Shown: piece after piece, positions 22,815-33,949 of the stretch
Layout of the letters: every line of letters starts with the position of its first letter
Position numbering within the stretch: position 1 is the stretch's first letter
NCBI GenBank assembly: GCA_018466975.1
Contig: CM031558.1
Coordinates: 1,922,001 to 1,986,000, forward strand
Length of the DNA: 64,000 nt
Direction of reading: 5' to 3'
Origin: Sparassis latifolia
Taxonomy: Eukaryota > Basidiomycota > Agaricomycetes > Polyporales > Sparassidaceae
The notes under the pieces: model-generated
The model's database searches: none
The model's input: the letters and a program-made list of their open reading frames with translations, nothing else
Told to the model about the DNA's origin: nothing
Program-made: the position numbers and the translations under genes

Positions 22815-23311
22815 CCATGGTCAAAAAATTGTGCATAGGCGGCCTTTGGGCAGTCTGCAAAAAAAAGCTCCCAATAGGTGGGACCTTAGCCGCTTACACC
22901 TGGGTGTGAGCAGCCCAGGCGGCGCAACTTGGTGGCACCATGGTGCATGGTGGCGCCACCACCCACCTGAATTACCGGAGTGTTTGATCTCACAGTCCAC
23001 ACTGTGAACAGCTTTTTTTGAAGGGGCCTATTGATATGATCTTTACTGTAAGCCCCTCCAAAACATCCATTCACAGTGCGGACTGCGAAATCAAACGCTC
23101 CGGAATCTCAGGGTGGCACTGGCACTGCCAGTGCGCACCGGTGTGCCACCAAGTCGCGCCGCCTGGGCCGCTCGCGTCCGCAATGTCCCTGCATCCCGGC
23201 GAGATGCGAAGATCAAGATCCCGCCTTTTCTTCGCAGACCGCCCAAAAGCAGCCTGTGGACGATTTTTTGACCAGGGGCCTCATGATATGATCCTTACTG
23301 TAATATTGTGA
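22815..23311 (+). repeat. Right part of the split inverted-repeat (MITE-like) element
   Basis: GGTCAAAAAATTGTGCATAG, CCTTTGGGCAGTCTGC and CCCAGGCGGCGCAACTTGGT recur later in reverse complement (CGATTTTTTGACC, CGCAGACCGCCCAAAAG, ACCAAGTCGCGCCGCCTGGG), giving an imperfect hairpin. GGGGCCT(A/C)(T/A)TGATATGATC occurs at its centre (23018) and end (23275). Non-coding. Confidence 0.6.
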
Positions 23312-23664
23312 GTAGCCATCCACACCATTTCGTGGCAATCTGAGAAGCAAAACCCTGTTCTTCAAGCTCGTGGTGCGGTCATCATAACTGGGGTATTTGA
23401 AAAGTTTCGTGATCATCGTTACGATGTCTCTAGATCTCACCTTGTGCACTCGGTCTATCGACCGATGTTTCACCTTATGCACTCGGTCTGTCGACCGATG
23501 TCGCACTGGCATCCCGAATGACCTTGGCGGCCACCCGTCCATATCTTATGCGCTTATCGAGTGGTTATCCTTCGTTAAATCATGAATCCGGAGCCGGTCA
23601 CATAAGACCCCCGCACTAGCTTTTCCATCCGTTCAGCAAACCTATCGGGCAGTGGAAGTGCTCA

Positions 23665-24698
23665 ATGGCTCCCTCAAACATCACTGTGCAACGCATTGAC
23701 AAGCCTAGTGGTCAGTCGATTCAATGTCAGGTTCATCACCATTCACTGATAATAATGCCTGTGCCAGAGGCTATGGTTGAGGAAGCAGTGAAAATTTTCT
23801 CAGATCTCATGCCGGAAGGCCAGTCTTCGTGCAACCTCACGAGGATCAACTTGCTCATAAGGTCTCCGTTTAGATCCTCTGGCCGTAGCGCTGACGGGCG
23901 GAAACCCTACGATCATTTCCATCATGGTCCGCGCAATGATCAAGCCACTGGCCCTTGTGTCTGGGAAATGTACACCGCTACTGACCAAAGCGGTGTCATG
24001 GTAGCCTTCACTCTCTGTACAAGACCTGGAAGGAATCTCTTCGACACGTACGCGTCTTACACCTCCCGTATCACCCATGTCTCATTGGACAGTGCAGGGA
24101 AGATCAGTTGGAATTAGGCTACCAAGATCTCATGAAGGTATTGTCGGAAGAAGGCAAAGCTTACCATTCACAAGCAGTACGTAATATCAGTAAGCGTGTT
24201 GTAAGGTCGTTCACACAGTCCATCCTAGCTCAAGAAAGACTTCCCTGCCTTCATCGATGAAAGCATAGGTATCACTAATGTACGTTTCTTTCAAATGCGT
24301 TCTCAGTTGCCCTAGATACTAAAGTGCTTGATAGACCGAGCTGAATGGCTACTGGTGCAATTTTGCGTTCGTCCGCAAAGATTATCAAGGCAAAGGGATA
24401 GCCAAAGCCCTGTTCAAATTAGCTTTCGACAAGGTACATGTCGAATTGATGTGAGTGTGCAGCGATCAGTCTGACATCTTGCAAATAGGCGAATGGTGAG
24501 ACCTTCGGGTTGGCCACAACGAATCCGATAAATGTGAGCAACGGGCGTTCGCCATTGTTGTCGACCCTAACGTGCTTTGCGCAGGTACAAATCTACGAGA
24601 AGATTGGCCTGGAGCTGAAAGGATATAAGCTCATGAAGTCTCCGTGGATCGATTGGCCTGTCTGGATATTCGCGAAGAAGGTAGAAATAGTGTCTTAG
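23665..24698 (+). CDS. GNAT-family N-acetyltransferase
   Basis: A small acetyl-CoA-dependent N-acetyltransferase of the GNAT fold; the substrate is not predictable. Exons splice to MAPSNITVQRIDKPS, then EAMVEEAVKIFSDLM, EMYTATDQSGVMVAFTL, EDQLELGYQDLMKVLSEE, KDFPAFIDESIG, LNGYWCNFAFVRKDYQGKGI and finally VQIYEKIGLELKGY. The segment VRKDYQGKGIAKALF (near 24373-24420) is the acetyl-CoA pyrophosphate-binding motif A (Q/RxxGxG/A), and VQIYEKIG is the usual GNAT C-terminal 'YEKxGF' strand. Introns are 45-75 nt; the first is 23711-23767. It ends with TAG near 24698. It is the first host-like gene after the mobile-element region, on the opposite strand from the paladin gene. No frame damage is evident, although the exon between SDLM and EMYT is loosely defined. 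Confidence 0.7.
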
Positions 24699-25669
24699 GA
24701 CTAAGGTCCTCCATGAGTGTACAGTTTATTATTCCCTAGAGACAATGGCGCAAGACGTTATACCAGGACGGACAGTTATACTGTGTGAATTAAGGACATT
24801 AGTAGCCATGCCTCCATCATAACTCCAGGGTCTATCGCAATCTTACTCGACGTTCTGTGAGTGTTTCTCCTTTGTGAATTATTCTCCGTCCCTGGATGAG
24901 TTCCAAATAGCCAAGGACGGCGATGAAGATCCGCGCAAATGTTTCCATTTAGCGAACTGATCCTACAGCTATCGCCTACTCCAGTGGTATCTCAAGTAAC
25001 ATCGCAGAAGCGATTACACTAGACTGTATGTTTGAGCACAAAGTATCAAGGTTGCAGCCTATCGTGCTGATTCGCATTCGCTTTCACGCTAATTTTGTGA
25101 ACCGTATCCAACAAGCTTAATGCAGGTAACGGTGTCATCTGCCGCCTTGTGTGACTAGTTCACCTTTCGGATTCACTCTTTCACAGTAATACTGTATTTT
25201 CAAGTCGTTGAACCCTGGTCACACGCGAGTGCAGCAATGAAAGGAATGATGGCATCGAATACAGACATCTACTCTGAGTGCGTTTGAAATTGTCATGTCG
25301 CTAATGCGTGTGGTCCTCATACGCGAGCGAAGTGTCCCATGGGTCTTCGTATTCAGTCTAGTGACCTGCGTCCCAAGAGCCTGGTGATTTCCCTCCGCTC
25401 CCTAAGCCACGCGGGAAAGGGCACATCCGATCCTTGCAACTTCCCTTCCCGCGCCTCGATGAGATAGTTGGCGAATACAATCATCGTCCCATAACGATAC
25501 CTGGGTGTTATTTAACACGCCTCTTGCCACGACGTAGAGGACATGAACTTACAGGTAATTCACGCCGAGGTCCATCAACTTGGACTGTCGAGCGCTGCCT
25601 TTCTCGCTCGCATTCACTTTCAGTTTATAACTAGTCGTCGATTTAGGCCATCAGGTAAATAACATAAGC
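24699..25669. other. Intergenic, no gene seen
   Basis: Nearly 1 kb between the convergent GNAT and paladin genes, likely holding their 3' regions. Only a 66-residue open frame (25434-25634) without features is present. Confidence 0.4.
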
Positions 25670-28600
25670 TCATTGAGAACGCACTCGTATATAGCCTTGC
25701 GCAAATTCTGTACGTCTTGCATAAGGTCGATCGCTTGGTCGGTAAGCCGCTTTGCTACCTTCCCATGCGAGAGTACCCCGACGAGTTGCAAGATAACCTT
25801 GTACTCTCCTATCGAACATCATCGGTGAAAGCAACTGCATGACAGGGAACGCGGAACGGATACCTTGTAAGTACGCCTCTTCCTCAGAAGGCCCATCAAT
25901 TAAGTCGTATTGTTCTAGTCCATATTCACTTTCTATTTTTGGTGACAGCAGACCCCTCTCCAATTCATGCTCCCAACTCAGCGTTGTCGAGATAAGGCAC
26001 GCAGCAATCATGCCAGTCGTTGTGCGACCCCGACCCATCTGGCAGTTGAAGAAGAAATCGCTCACTCTACCACTGACAAGTCCTGAGCGAACGCGCTCGA
26101 GCAATTGCCAGAGAGCATCAGGGAGTGGTGCTTGTTCGTCCGTCTACCGATTCATATTTTGTTGTCATGACAAAGACCATGAAAACATAAGAATTAACAT
26201 AGGAACGTACCACGGCGATCCGGGCATAGTCCACCTGCGATCTGTGAGTAGACGCGACCTCTGATGAATGGAACACGCTTACCTTGTAGTCTTCTCTTAC
26301 CATGAGGTCAAAGACATCTCGCGGTGTCATGATGTCTTGATCAGTGACGTCTTCCCAGATGGGTATGATAGAGAATACACCGGGACGCTCCTCAACTTCA
26401 TCGTGCAGCAGGATGCGGCCGCCGCCGGAGTGAACTTCGTTCAAGACGTCCTTCTTGAAGTTCTCTTCCATTGCTTCCACCATAGCAGTCGTCACACCAG
26501 TAGCTCTGTACCATGGAGTGTCAACGGCAAGGAAAGACATAGTAAGACAATGCTTACTCGACGTTCTCTAATGGCTTGTCTATGAGGCGCAAGACATGAG
26601 GTCTGCCAGCGATGTATATTACCGGCTCCTGAGAGATTGTTCAGACAATCACCTTGCCTACGAAATTTGACCTGACCTCTCGCAGCGATGTCCAATAGAC
26701 CATGTTGTGGCTGTCTGGGCTACAATCCACTCGTGCTAATGCACGCCTCAGCCTATGTAGTGTTATGAGTAACATATATGTATGCTGAGGAAGGAAATAT
26801 ACCCTTGCACCGTGGGCATTCCACTACCGTCCACGACCGTCAGTCACCAAACAAAAATAAAGCAGAGACCAAGACGAACCTTCCACAGACCCACCTACCG
26901 TCAGTCACAGTCTCAGTCAAGAAGTCCGCCTGGTCAGGGGCCGACAAGGTATCGGAAGATACTAGGCGGAGCTTAAGTGGGACACGTCGGAAATTAGGTG
27001 CCCCCTCTATCCGTCTATGTACCTCTTCAGCAGAGCAGCAACGGCAGATGAGATGCGACTCACTCGGGCAGACTCATCTTCTGCAGGTTTGAGAAAAAAT
27101 CACTCTTGAGGATAGTTGAAGCAGAGAGAATACTTCCGGCGCGGTTGGTGACGACCTGTCGAACTTCGTCTGGTAGAGCAACACCATCTGCGAAGTCCGC
27201 CCGTTCCAAGGGCTGTAGGGTACTCATATCGTCCACAGTCAGCTCCTTTTCAAAGGTCTTAATCACTGATGCAAATCTCACGTCGGTAAACATCTCTGAA
27301 GAATGAAGGTGTGAACACACCAGGACGGCTCTTTACGAACGACTCAAACGTTTCAAAGGACTGCATGGTATCTGGCTCGACAGATTGCAGATACGCCTGA
27401 AAGAGGATGAGCTCGAAGTAGCGTCTGAGATAGTGCAATCCTGTGATGCATTAATTTCAGTGGGCGTGTCATGATGCGCAAATTGGAGCGAAGATTATAC
27501 TTGCCTTTGTGTGCGTATGAACGCCTCCGCTGCTGGTCTGTAGCTTGTTCCGCTTGCGCTCTCGCTTCCTCGATGGCGTCCCGCAAGTTCACAACTTGTG
27601 CGCACTGATCTATCGCGTCGTCTACAATGCCCTTCACGGCAGGTCCTTTGCGGATGACACGCAGGAGGTCTGGAATATTGGTGCTTAGGCTCGCACTCAG
27701 CAATTGAACCAAAAAAAGCATACTGTTGATGACCTGATAGGAATGACGTGATGGTAGATGCCCGTTGATGCCGACGCGCCTTGCAGTTGACGATGAAGTA
27801 ACCGATCGGCTGCGTACACGCGGTATAGTGGATGATTTAACTCTGGCAGCATCTTCTAGCCACTGCTGTATGAGAACTAAGATAGTCTTTGTACAAATGC
27901 AAAATGAACCTCATGGCAGTGCACAATAACAAGCGAACGCTAACTCACAGAAGTCAAGGTGCTCCTCCCGCGCCCAAGCTGACAATTGATTACGATAGGT
28001 GTATGCGATCCGCTGTTGCGAACGACCACGTCGATCAGCTCGCTCAAATCGGAGAAGTCTGGCGGCCGTTCGGCCGTTATGGGTATGCGCGCATAGCAGA
28101 GCTCAGCTTCATCTCCAATGTGCTTGCGCACAGCCATGACATCCTTCAACACGGAAACATTCTGGTTTTCTACTTCTTCCCAAACTGGTATGACAGCTCC
28201 GTCCGGAGTCTCCGTGTGTAGGAGCAGCCTGAAGTGTCCGTGTGCTCAGCATGGACAGTAATACGGTCTGAGGATTACTGACCTGCCTCCGAAGGCGTTC
28301 AGCTCCGCAAGCACATCGTCTCTGAGCCGCTCCTCAAGTACCTCCAACCTCGAAGCGGATATACCGCCGTAGTCTATGACCACACTCCGATCACTGCCCA
28401 TACTCCAGCAGGCAAGTGTTAACGTACCTTTCATGTTGCGGAGCGAGAACCGCTCGCGTCGCAGGCAGTACGGTGCACCATTGACGTACACAATCGGCTC
28501 TTCCCTGAGTGTAATCCACATCACGCGGTCCGCGGATGGGTGCGCGCTGCGTACGCGCCTCACTACCTCGTCGATGGCCTCCAGTGTCGGTTGGCCGAGC

Positions 28601-31480
28601 GCATATATTTTTGTGCCGGGAACATTCCGGAAGTTGATGGCACCTCTCACGCCGTCCTCGACATGATGAGACTGGCTCAGCCACAAGTCGGACTTCAGCA
28701 AAGTTCTGTAAATTTGCTCCAGTCGATGACACTATCGCGCACTTAGCAGAATACACTGACCCTTCTCGCAAGATAATCCCACTACGATTCTATACACAAT
28801 TAATTCATACGTTCAAGCGCTAAGGCGAAGAGACTTACGTTAATGACATGATCAGAATATTCGTCGCCCAGTATCTGTCCTCCAGAAATTGCGACATCGT
28901 TCCGCCGTCCAGGAACTAAGACCCCACCTTGAGAGCCCGTCTTGGACAGTGACGAAAGGTCGCTGACGGGCGCGAAGACGTTCAGAATGGACCCATACGA
29001 TCGGCGCAGAAACATGACTTGGCTAGAGTGCGATGATTTAGCAGAATAAGACTAGCTCTGAAAGGTGTAACTTACTTCCAGATCTCTGACCTTGCCTGTG
29101 AAAATCAGGTGCATCAGCCATATGGCTCATGTTCTCGCAGAATAGATATCCGACCTTCAGCCAGCTGGAGAAGCTCTGCGAGAAATCCGGCTGCGTGTCG
29201 ACGTACTCGGCAAAGGCAATCAAGAAAAAGCTGAAATCATTTAGGTCATTGTTGCTTAAAAGAACTCGAATACACTACGCACTACTTCTCAAGGGCTTGA
29301 ACGGCCTTTTTCAAGAAGGTATCCCGTTCTGCTTCGTCCATCGTCGTCGTCAGCGAATACTTCACTCGGTACATAAAGATGTCTTCCCGCAAGTTCGTGA
29401 CATGATCACCTTGTGGAGTAATGTCATCTCACGTCAGAGGTGTAGTCAGTGGTGACAAGTAATACAGTGGCGCACAGGAATCGATGACTCTGTCGACGAG
29501 CCTTTTCGACTTGAGTCCATGGTCAAGACAGCCCAACAAACTCAGAATGATACCGTAGTTGCCCATGTGTGCTTTGCGCAGACTCTCAAGAAGCGCGGGC
29601 TGAGTAAGGAGCAGTTCAATAGCGGACCGCGAGCTCTTTGTGTCAAGGCCTGTGTCGGAGCGTGTAAGGCGTAAGAAATCATTCCTGACCGAAAATAATC
29701 GGGTCGTAAAAAGAAATAAAAGGTCCTTACATTGCTGTATAATGTAGGTGATCCGGAGGAGTGACCTATTGTGATCTTGCTGCGCGCTGGCCTGCTCTAA
29801 TGCCTGTGCGATCTTCATATTGGACAGCTGTCGACGGCGATGACAGTCAGTCGCGCGTGCATCAGGCGTTGCTGGAGGATATATAAAACCTGGCTCACCT
29901 GGCTGTTTGACGGCTTATCAAAGATCGCATGAGCACAACGCGTATACAAGGCCTGACTAAGATCTGTGTACTTACAGTGCTAGTACCCGACTTGATCTTG
30001 CCGGCGTACGGGTCGTCCATCCCACGAGCAATCAGAAGCTTCCGTCGAACGATACACGCAGCTACCATGGCGAAGGTAGTTCTCACGACGCCCATACCAC
30101 AGTTAAATACCAGAGCTGTCGATGACGGATCCGTATGTTGTATGACGCGTAAATATGCATCGAGGTAGTTATCCTGGTGAGCGGAGTGAGTATTTTGATA
30201 TATCCTGATGAATATGTGTTCCCACCTCTATGGGTCGCTCAGGAGATATCGGGATACTGCGGACATGATCAGTTCGCGTGTTCTGCTCATCAACGAGATG
30301 CCTACCGGTGATACTGAGGTGAGCTCAGAGAGTTAGAAGTGGGTAAATCTATAATTTCAGTAACCTTACCTCGACATTCCAGCCGACGTTGTGCATGTTC
30401 TCCATTAACTCTCGAGTAGTTCTGACATTTGCGGTGTCGACTGCAGTCCATGTGGGCAGAATAGGGCCATCTCCAGTATCAGAAGCTGGAGAAATTGTCA
30501 TTCGAGAATAATGATGTTATCAGCTTGGTATCCTTACCGACTTCATTGTGAGTAAGTATTAACCCTCCGAATCTAGGCATCGTAAGTTGATTCAGCACAT
30601 TATTCGAACAGACTGAAGCTTACTTGTTGGCTTCTACAAGAATGTCATTTTTCAGACGTAGTTCAATAGCTTCCAGATTTTCCGCGCGATCAGATAGCTT
30701 CAACGTCCGCCGAGGCTCAGACGCGTCACGCAGAACAAATGGTCGACCAGATATATAAACTTTCAGAAAAAGTAAGCTATGGTCAATATGTGTACCAGAA
30801 CGAGCCGGCGGAGATAGTCAGGATGCATCGCGACAGACTAAGACGCTGCTACACAACTTCGAGCCTGCACGCATGTACATTGACAGAAATCAGCTCACCT
30901 ATTGGCTCTTCTCGTGTACAGAACCACACCACATGAGTAGGGTTAGAGGCATTTGGCCGGCAGCGTAGTACGGACAGGATACCACGAAGACCTTGTGTGC
31001 GTGGCTGCGCCACGCCGAACACGTTCAGGTTGCCATGTCTGGGAGCTCTGAAGTTCGGGGCTCCGTGTACATTCAGGTCAAGATCCAGAGCGCGTCCTGC
31101 AGATTTTCAGAGGTGAATCAAGAGTAAAATGTACGCCATCCATAAGCACGCAGCTAACCTGATGGGTAGTGATCCGTCTTCAAGATGAATCCTCTCGAGA
31201 GCACGCTTCCTGTTCGCGTCTTCACAACCGACGGTCCAGACCGTTCGAGCTGAGGCATCAGATCTATAGTCGTACTAGTGTACGAGCTCTCGGCGGTAGC
31301 TTGTGCTGATAGACGAGGTTGAGAGGGGGGGAGAGCCATAGCGGGAGGGCGTGACAGGCCAGAAGACGATGGTCTGACGACGTCGACACCGGGAGGTGCG
31401 GACGGAGAGCGTCCATTTTCACTACGAGACGTTGACAAGTGTGACAGTTGTGCGAGACCTAATGGCGAGTTGGAAGACAT
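25670..31480 (-). CDS. Paladin-like protein with three PTP-like (CX5R) domains
   Basis: A large multi-exon gene (roughly 1,300-1,400 residues) that I recognise as a fungal paladin / 'inositol hexakisphosphate' PTP-like phytase-domain protein. It has three tandem phosphatase-like repeats. Each repeat opens with a block such as ALGQPTLEAIDEVVRRV followed by W.TLREEPIVYVNG.P, and each carries an intact Cys-X5-Arg loop: FNCGMGVVRTT (about 30105-30075), INCQLGRGRST (about 28000-27960) and FNCQMGRGRTT (about 26060-26030). The start at ATG 31480 opens a Ser/Pro-rich N-terminus (MSSNSPLGLAQLSHL). The stop is TGA 25672-25670. Whether the loops are catalytic is unproven for most paladins; conservation of Cys and Arg in all three suggests activity or phospho-ligand binding. 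Introns are about 50-70 nt. It is transcribed away from the mobile region's right boundary and shows no obvious damage. Confidence 0.75.
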
Positions 31481-32342
31481 GTCGGACAGTGCGTTGTCGT
31501 GGTTAGAGTCAGAAATGCAAACTTATATTCCATCCGCCACTTACGTAGGTAGGCTGAAGATCTTATCTTCACGGATAGGTAGTCCACAGCTGCGGCAAGC
31601 GCCGTCTGAAATACAACATTTATTGATCACTGACAGACCATCCCACCAGAGTCAGACCAATATTGGTCAATCGCGTAGTATCTCAAGCCAGACGATCGTT
31701 GGTGATAGTCTCGCAAGCCAGACATTCATAGACATTCACACTGTGCCGCTCCTCAGCTCCGCCTCGGAGGCTGCCGGAAAGTAATATGTCGAACGTCGAA
31801 AAAACCATGGCAGCCAGCACAGTAAAACATTTGGTGACTTTCGGTACAGCGGGTGCAGATAACTCCCTGGCTTCTCCTCCCGCCGCCAGCTATCTCGTAG
31901 CTACCTCCCTTTCCCCACTATCCTGCTCAGTGATCTGGCGTGGTGAGATACTCAACACGCGAAGTCAACCCACATGAAACAGAATTTGAGTACGAAACAT
32001 AATACAACGACTAGACAGTGATGCAGACCTGGGCAAAGTCGAGACGAACCGCAGTCCGAGTCTCCGAGCAGACATGTTCTCTTCCATGTACACCATTCAG
32101 CGGGGATCAGGCAGGATGGAAGGCAGCCGGAATACGAGGCGCTCAAAGGTGTATGTATAGGCTCATAGATACAGCCTCTAGTTACCTGCAGGAAGACAGT
32201 CGTTCCTTTGTAATAGAGGCTGAGATCATTACCGATGACCCGCTGAGAAGTCTCCCGTGGGAAACCGGACTTTGAACGATGCCGACGGCAATTCGACGCA
32301 CGAATCTTTAGCGCTCAAGTCGCGTGCAGCCACAGGCGCGTC
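31481..32342. other. Region between paladin start and helicase relic
   Basis: This should contain the promoter of the minus-strand paladin gene. Several short open frames of 60-105 codons on both strands show no recognisable motif. I see no gene. Confidence 0.35.
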
Positions 32343-33882
32343 TTACCTGTGTACAAGCTTCGCGTGCTGTAAAAAGTTCTCATGGCGACGGTTCCACCTA
32401 CTGACGACATCCAGGATGATGGCGACATATTCGGATCTGTACATATGGGCCCTCAGGTACTCAGCCGATCCTTCAGTCTTCCGCAGATATCCCAGCCTGC
32501 CAGTGGCTATCCGTATCATTTTATTCATCGTGAGAATGTCACCACACTAACGTCGGATGATTCTCATAAGCCTTATGTATAGATTTATCTCCTGGTGTAA
32601 ATACTCAGGATGATAGTGAGTTCGGGATGCACTCGAGGTCACTGAGCTTAGCGGAATCGGAGTCAGGGACTCAGGACAACTCGGAAATTTCACGAGGTCG
32701 CGCGCATGTGCACAATGGCCTGCAAGATGTTCGCTATGCACGACGGGAAATGCACGGAGGTTACACAGCATCACTTTACCCCCCGCTACGATCTAGTCCA
32801 GTTTCGCCGACGCGTTCGCGCGCGCCTTTGAATCTGCTCATCCCGCAAGTGTCTACATATGCAGTTCAGCACCGCTCAAACGGTCCTGTACGAAGCGTTG
32901 TCGGTACGTCGCAGGCATGAATGAGTTGTAGAGTTTAATGATCTTGTTGCGATGAGGTACTGCTTCAGGGATAAGGCGATCGAGAAAAGACATGATTTTG
33001 TAGCCGAGCTCGATAGTCTGGCAAAAGATCAGAGTTGTTGTGATATCGGTGGTGGAAGCCATCTCCAGGGGTATCAGGAAGCTGATGTCGAGGAAGTCCG
33101 TGCCAGAGACAGCATGCTCGAAGAACCGCGGGATATATTTGATGTTGGAGCAGTCAACCGAGTACCGAGCATTGACATAGTGCCCAGGTTGGAAGCCCAG
33201 ATTTTCAGCGAGAACCAGAGTCCGAGATGGAGTCGCCGTGCCAGTGAACGCTGCCCAAACTGTCCGAGCTGACAAGATAGCGCGCATAGTCTTGATGGAC
33301 TTGAAGATCTCGATCCACTCGCCACTCTGTTCGTCGACGAGGTGGGCTTCGTCAACGAAGAACCAGCAGACAAGACTCTTGACAGCTTGCTGCGACAGCA
33401 GGCTACGAACGCGTTTTGACCGGAGCATTTGAGGGCTCATGATGGCGAGACGAATGTCCTCTTCGCTGACAAGCTCGGCCAGAAGATCGCGATTGTTGTG
33501 GTATGCTTCTCTCATAGTGTCTTCGTTGATAGCCAGTGCACGAATTCCGCGGCTATTGGCCACAGTTTCCTATACTCAAGGTCAGAATGAAACTACTGTC
33601 GGTGTGCTTGTCAGCACGACAGTATCTGCTGCAATGCTAGCAATTTAGTAGGCACAATCATGAGAGCTATTCCTATCTTCATCTGGGCTTGTGCAGCCAG
33701 TAGCGGAGCATGCATAACCGTCGTCTTCCCTGGCCCGGCGCGATGACGAGGAACAGATCCTTGCCGCGGATGAGGTCCATGCCATGGCGTAGCTGGAAAT
33801 CGCGAACCGAGGGAACTCCGCACTTCTGAACGATCAGCGACTCGAGCCATTCTGAAGAGCTTTCTGCAGGTATGATGGACAT
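32343..33882 (-). pseudogene. RecQ-like DEAH helicase relic
   Basis: The main exon (33563-32853) reads as an SF2 RecQ-type helicase: motif Ia region with IMSPQMLRSK, a Walker B motif FVDEAHLVDEQSGEW (DEAH), motif III FTGTATPSRT, and the second RecA lobe TTTLIFCQTIELGYKIMSFL. The upstream exon has the N-terminal block PSVRDFQLRHGMDLIRGKDL, but the Walker A coding is out of phase. IAPGQG and the following GKTTVMHAPLLAAQAQMKI are in different frames, a one-base shift near 33740. The second lobe breaks off after YRQRFVQDRLSGAELHM at a TAG, where homologues continue into the motif V/VI region; only fragments follow (to about 32343). RecQ-like copies are often expanded in Agaricomycetes. I call it non-functional, barring sequencing error. 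Confidence 0.65.
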
Positions 33883-33949
33883 AGAGAACGGTGTGGATTA
33901 CAGCTACGTAGCATACATACAGAGTTGACGCGACTGACATCTCTGCCAC

